Source of the DNA: Vitis vinifera
Lineage: Eukaryota; Streptophyta; Magnoliopsida; Vitales; Vitaceae
DNA: 64,000 bases
Reading direction: 5' to 3'
Assembly (NCBI RefSeq): GCF_030704535.1
Contig: NC_081807.1
Location: 1,591,001-1,655,000, forward strand
The position numbers and the translations under genes are program-made. The notes under the pieces were generated by a model. That model had not been told where the DNA came from, did no database searches, and saw nothing but the letters and a program-made list of their open reading frames with translations. Shown piece after piece: positions 62,593 to 64,000 of the stretch. How positions within the stretch are numbered: the stretch's first letter is position 1; each line of letters begins with the position of its first letter.

Positions 62593-64000
62593 ACCCCAAC
62601 TACCGCAAAGTAGACCTCACTTGACTTGATCCTTCAATCTTCCCCGTATTCCACTATGTGTATGAGGTATAGAGCTGGCCTAGATATTGTTATTCTTGGT
62701 ATTTATAACTTACCCTTGAAGGCTGTAACTTGGAATTTGAGAATCCCTTGAAATAAATGGCTGGCAAGATTTGAGACTTAAGTCTTAACCACTGTAATTC
62801 CCTTGCTTGGCATTGGTGGTTTTTGAGTAGTCTGAAAATGTAATAAACCTATCATCCAGGAGTTTTTTTTTTACAGAGTGCATCGTTATATACCTTAGAA
62901 TGCGTTTGGAAATGATTTTGAAAGCACTGAAAGTGCTTTTAAAATTAACTTTTTAGAATTAGGTGTTTGACAAATTTTGAAGAACCTAAAGAATCGTCTA
63001 GTGGTTCCTTAACAATTACTTTTCGTTATATAGTATGTCCAAATACGCGAGAAGAATTTTGTAATAGTTCCTTACATTGATCGTTCATGCCACCGAGCCT
63101 AGACACGAATGGGACGACCTTGGTAGAGATGACAACAACCTCTAAGAGGCGGAGGAGGTTGGAAGATGTTCTTTGGGAATTGTCTTTTGAACCCTAGATC
63201 AAGTTTAGGCAAAGTTAAGTATTAGCTCTCCACATTGCGTTTTTATATAAAATTAAATCAAAGTAATTTAATTTTTTTATTTATTTATTTTCTTTTACCT
63301 TTTTCAACGCATTTAAAAACAAAAATACAAGTCCATTATTTATAAAATACATTAAAAATTAATTATTTTATTTATAAATTATATAAAACTTTTTTTAATT
63401 TTCTTATAAATTATAAGTATTTTAATTATATTAAAATTTTAAAAATAATAAGAAAAAAAATTTAAACTAGGAAGGGTAGGTATTGAAAATTCCTGAGTCC
63501 ATCGTAATATACCTTCCCTAAATACAAGTTTGAGAACAAGGTGAAGTACAATAAAGATGATTTGTCTAAAATTTATTCAAACTTATTCTATTAACATCCT
63601 TACACCTTGTGATAATTGAAATTTATCCTTACACCTTGGAAAAATTGAAGTTTATGATATAAATGATTCGTCCCAAACTTATTCAAATTCATCCTATTGA
63701 CATCTTTATATTGTTAGATGATTGAAGTTTATATTACAGAATAAGTATAACTTAATTCAATAACTTTACTACGTAAACTCCAATTTTCGTTCTAGTTTTT
63801 TTTTTCTAAAATACACCAAGAGTGTGAAAACAAGAGCGAAAACGCAATCTTCCTTCCATTTCCTTCCATTTCTTTCCTTCCTTCCGCTTCATTTTCTCAA
63901 CAAACAAACAATGGATTAAGATTTAAAAAATAAAATAAAAAAAACTGAGGATTCTTTCATTTAATGATTTGAGGGTAAAACATAGAAAAAGCTTATTTAC
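62593..64000. other. E2 3' UTR and AT-rich intergenic DNA to the window end
   Basis: No gene recognised. 62897-62980 (GCGTTTGGAAATGATTTTGAA) resembles the end of a MITE of the same style as those at 54.9 and 59.3 kb. 63240-63470 is extremely AT-rich. Confidence 0.4.
63551..63745 (+). repeat. Two diverged tandem copies of a 106-bp unit
   Basis: TGATTTGTCTAAAATTTATTC at 63558 recurs as TGATTCGTCCCAAACTTATTC at 63664. Both are followed by AAA/TTCATCCTATTGACATC-like sequence and ATTGAAGTTTAT. Confidence 0.6.

Overview
This is nuclear DNA of a flowering plant. It has spliced genes with GT/AG introns, land-plant gene families (ROP GTPase, UPL3/KAKTUS, a lectin-tailed beta-galactosidase, a plant synaptotagmin), AT-rich intergenic DNA, and plant LINE and MITE insertions. 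The style of repeats and the TE-laden giant introns look like grapevine (Vitis), but that is an inference.

Layout. 416-526 (minus) is the first coding exon of a plant synaptotagmin running off the left edge. 1229-4309 is a non-coding fold-back element: inverted terminal repeats, a 9-bp flanking duplication (8/9 identical), and about 20 copies of a 31-bp palindrome in A/T filler. 4310-12.4 kb is gene-free, AT-rich and repeat-laden, with MITEs, an old direct duplication and a 216-bp tandem repeat. 13283-39663 (plus) is a complete 17-exon HECT E3 ubiquitin ligase of the UPL3/KAKTUS type (1,896 aa predicted). Two introns (11.5 and 6.7 kb) each hold a near-full-length LINE in antisense, with perfect target-site duplications of 19 and 15 bp. 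40.7-41.1 kb is a third, decayed LINE fragment ending in a short palindrome. 41688-45866 (minus) is a complete 19-exon GH35 beta-galactosidase (833 aa) with signal peptide and C-terminal lectin domain. 47539-51676 (plus) is an 11-exon MCM10 replication factor (399 aa). 51.7-56.6 kb is intergenic. 56614-60436 (plus) is a 7-exon type I ROP/RAC small GTPase (198 aa, CSIL end). 61744-62592 (plus) is a 4-exon E2 ubiquitin-conjugating enzyme of the UBC8/UbcH5 group (148 aa). The rest is intergenic.

The genes are independent transcription units. UPL3 and the E2 both act in ubiquitination, but they lie 22 kb apart with three unrelated genes between them, so no functional cluster is implied. The most interesting material is in the mobile elements: the fold-back array, the stop/start overlaps at the ORF1/ORF2 boundary of both LINEs (TAATG and ATGA), a slippery heptamer exactly at the ORF1 frame break, and the splitting of the UPL3 catalytic cysteine from the rest of the HECT domain by a LINE-filled intron. 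All exon boundaries were placed by eye from GT/AG sites, reading frame and family conservation; no alignment or transcript data were used.
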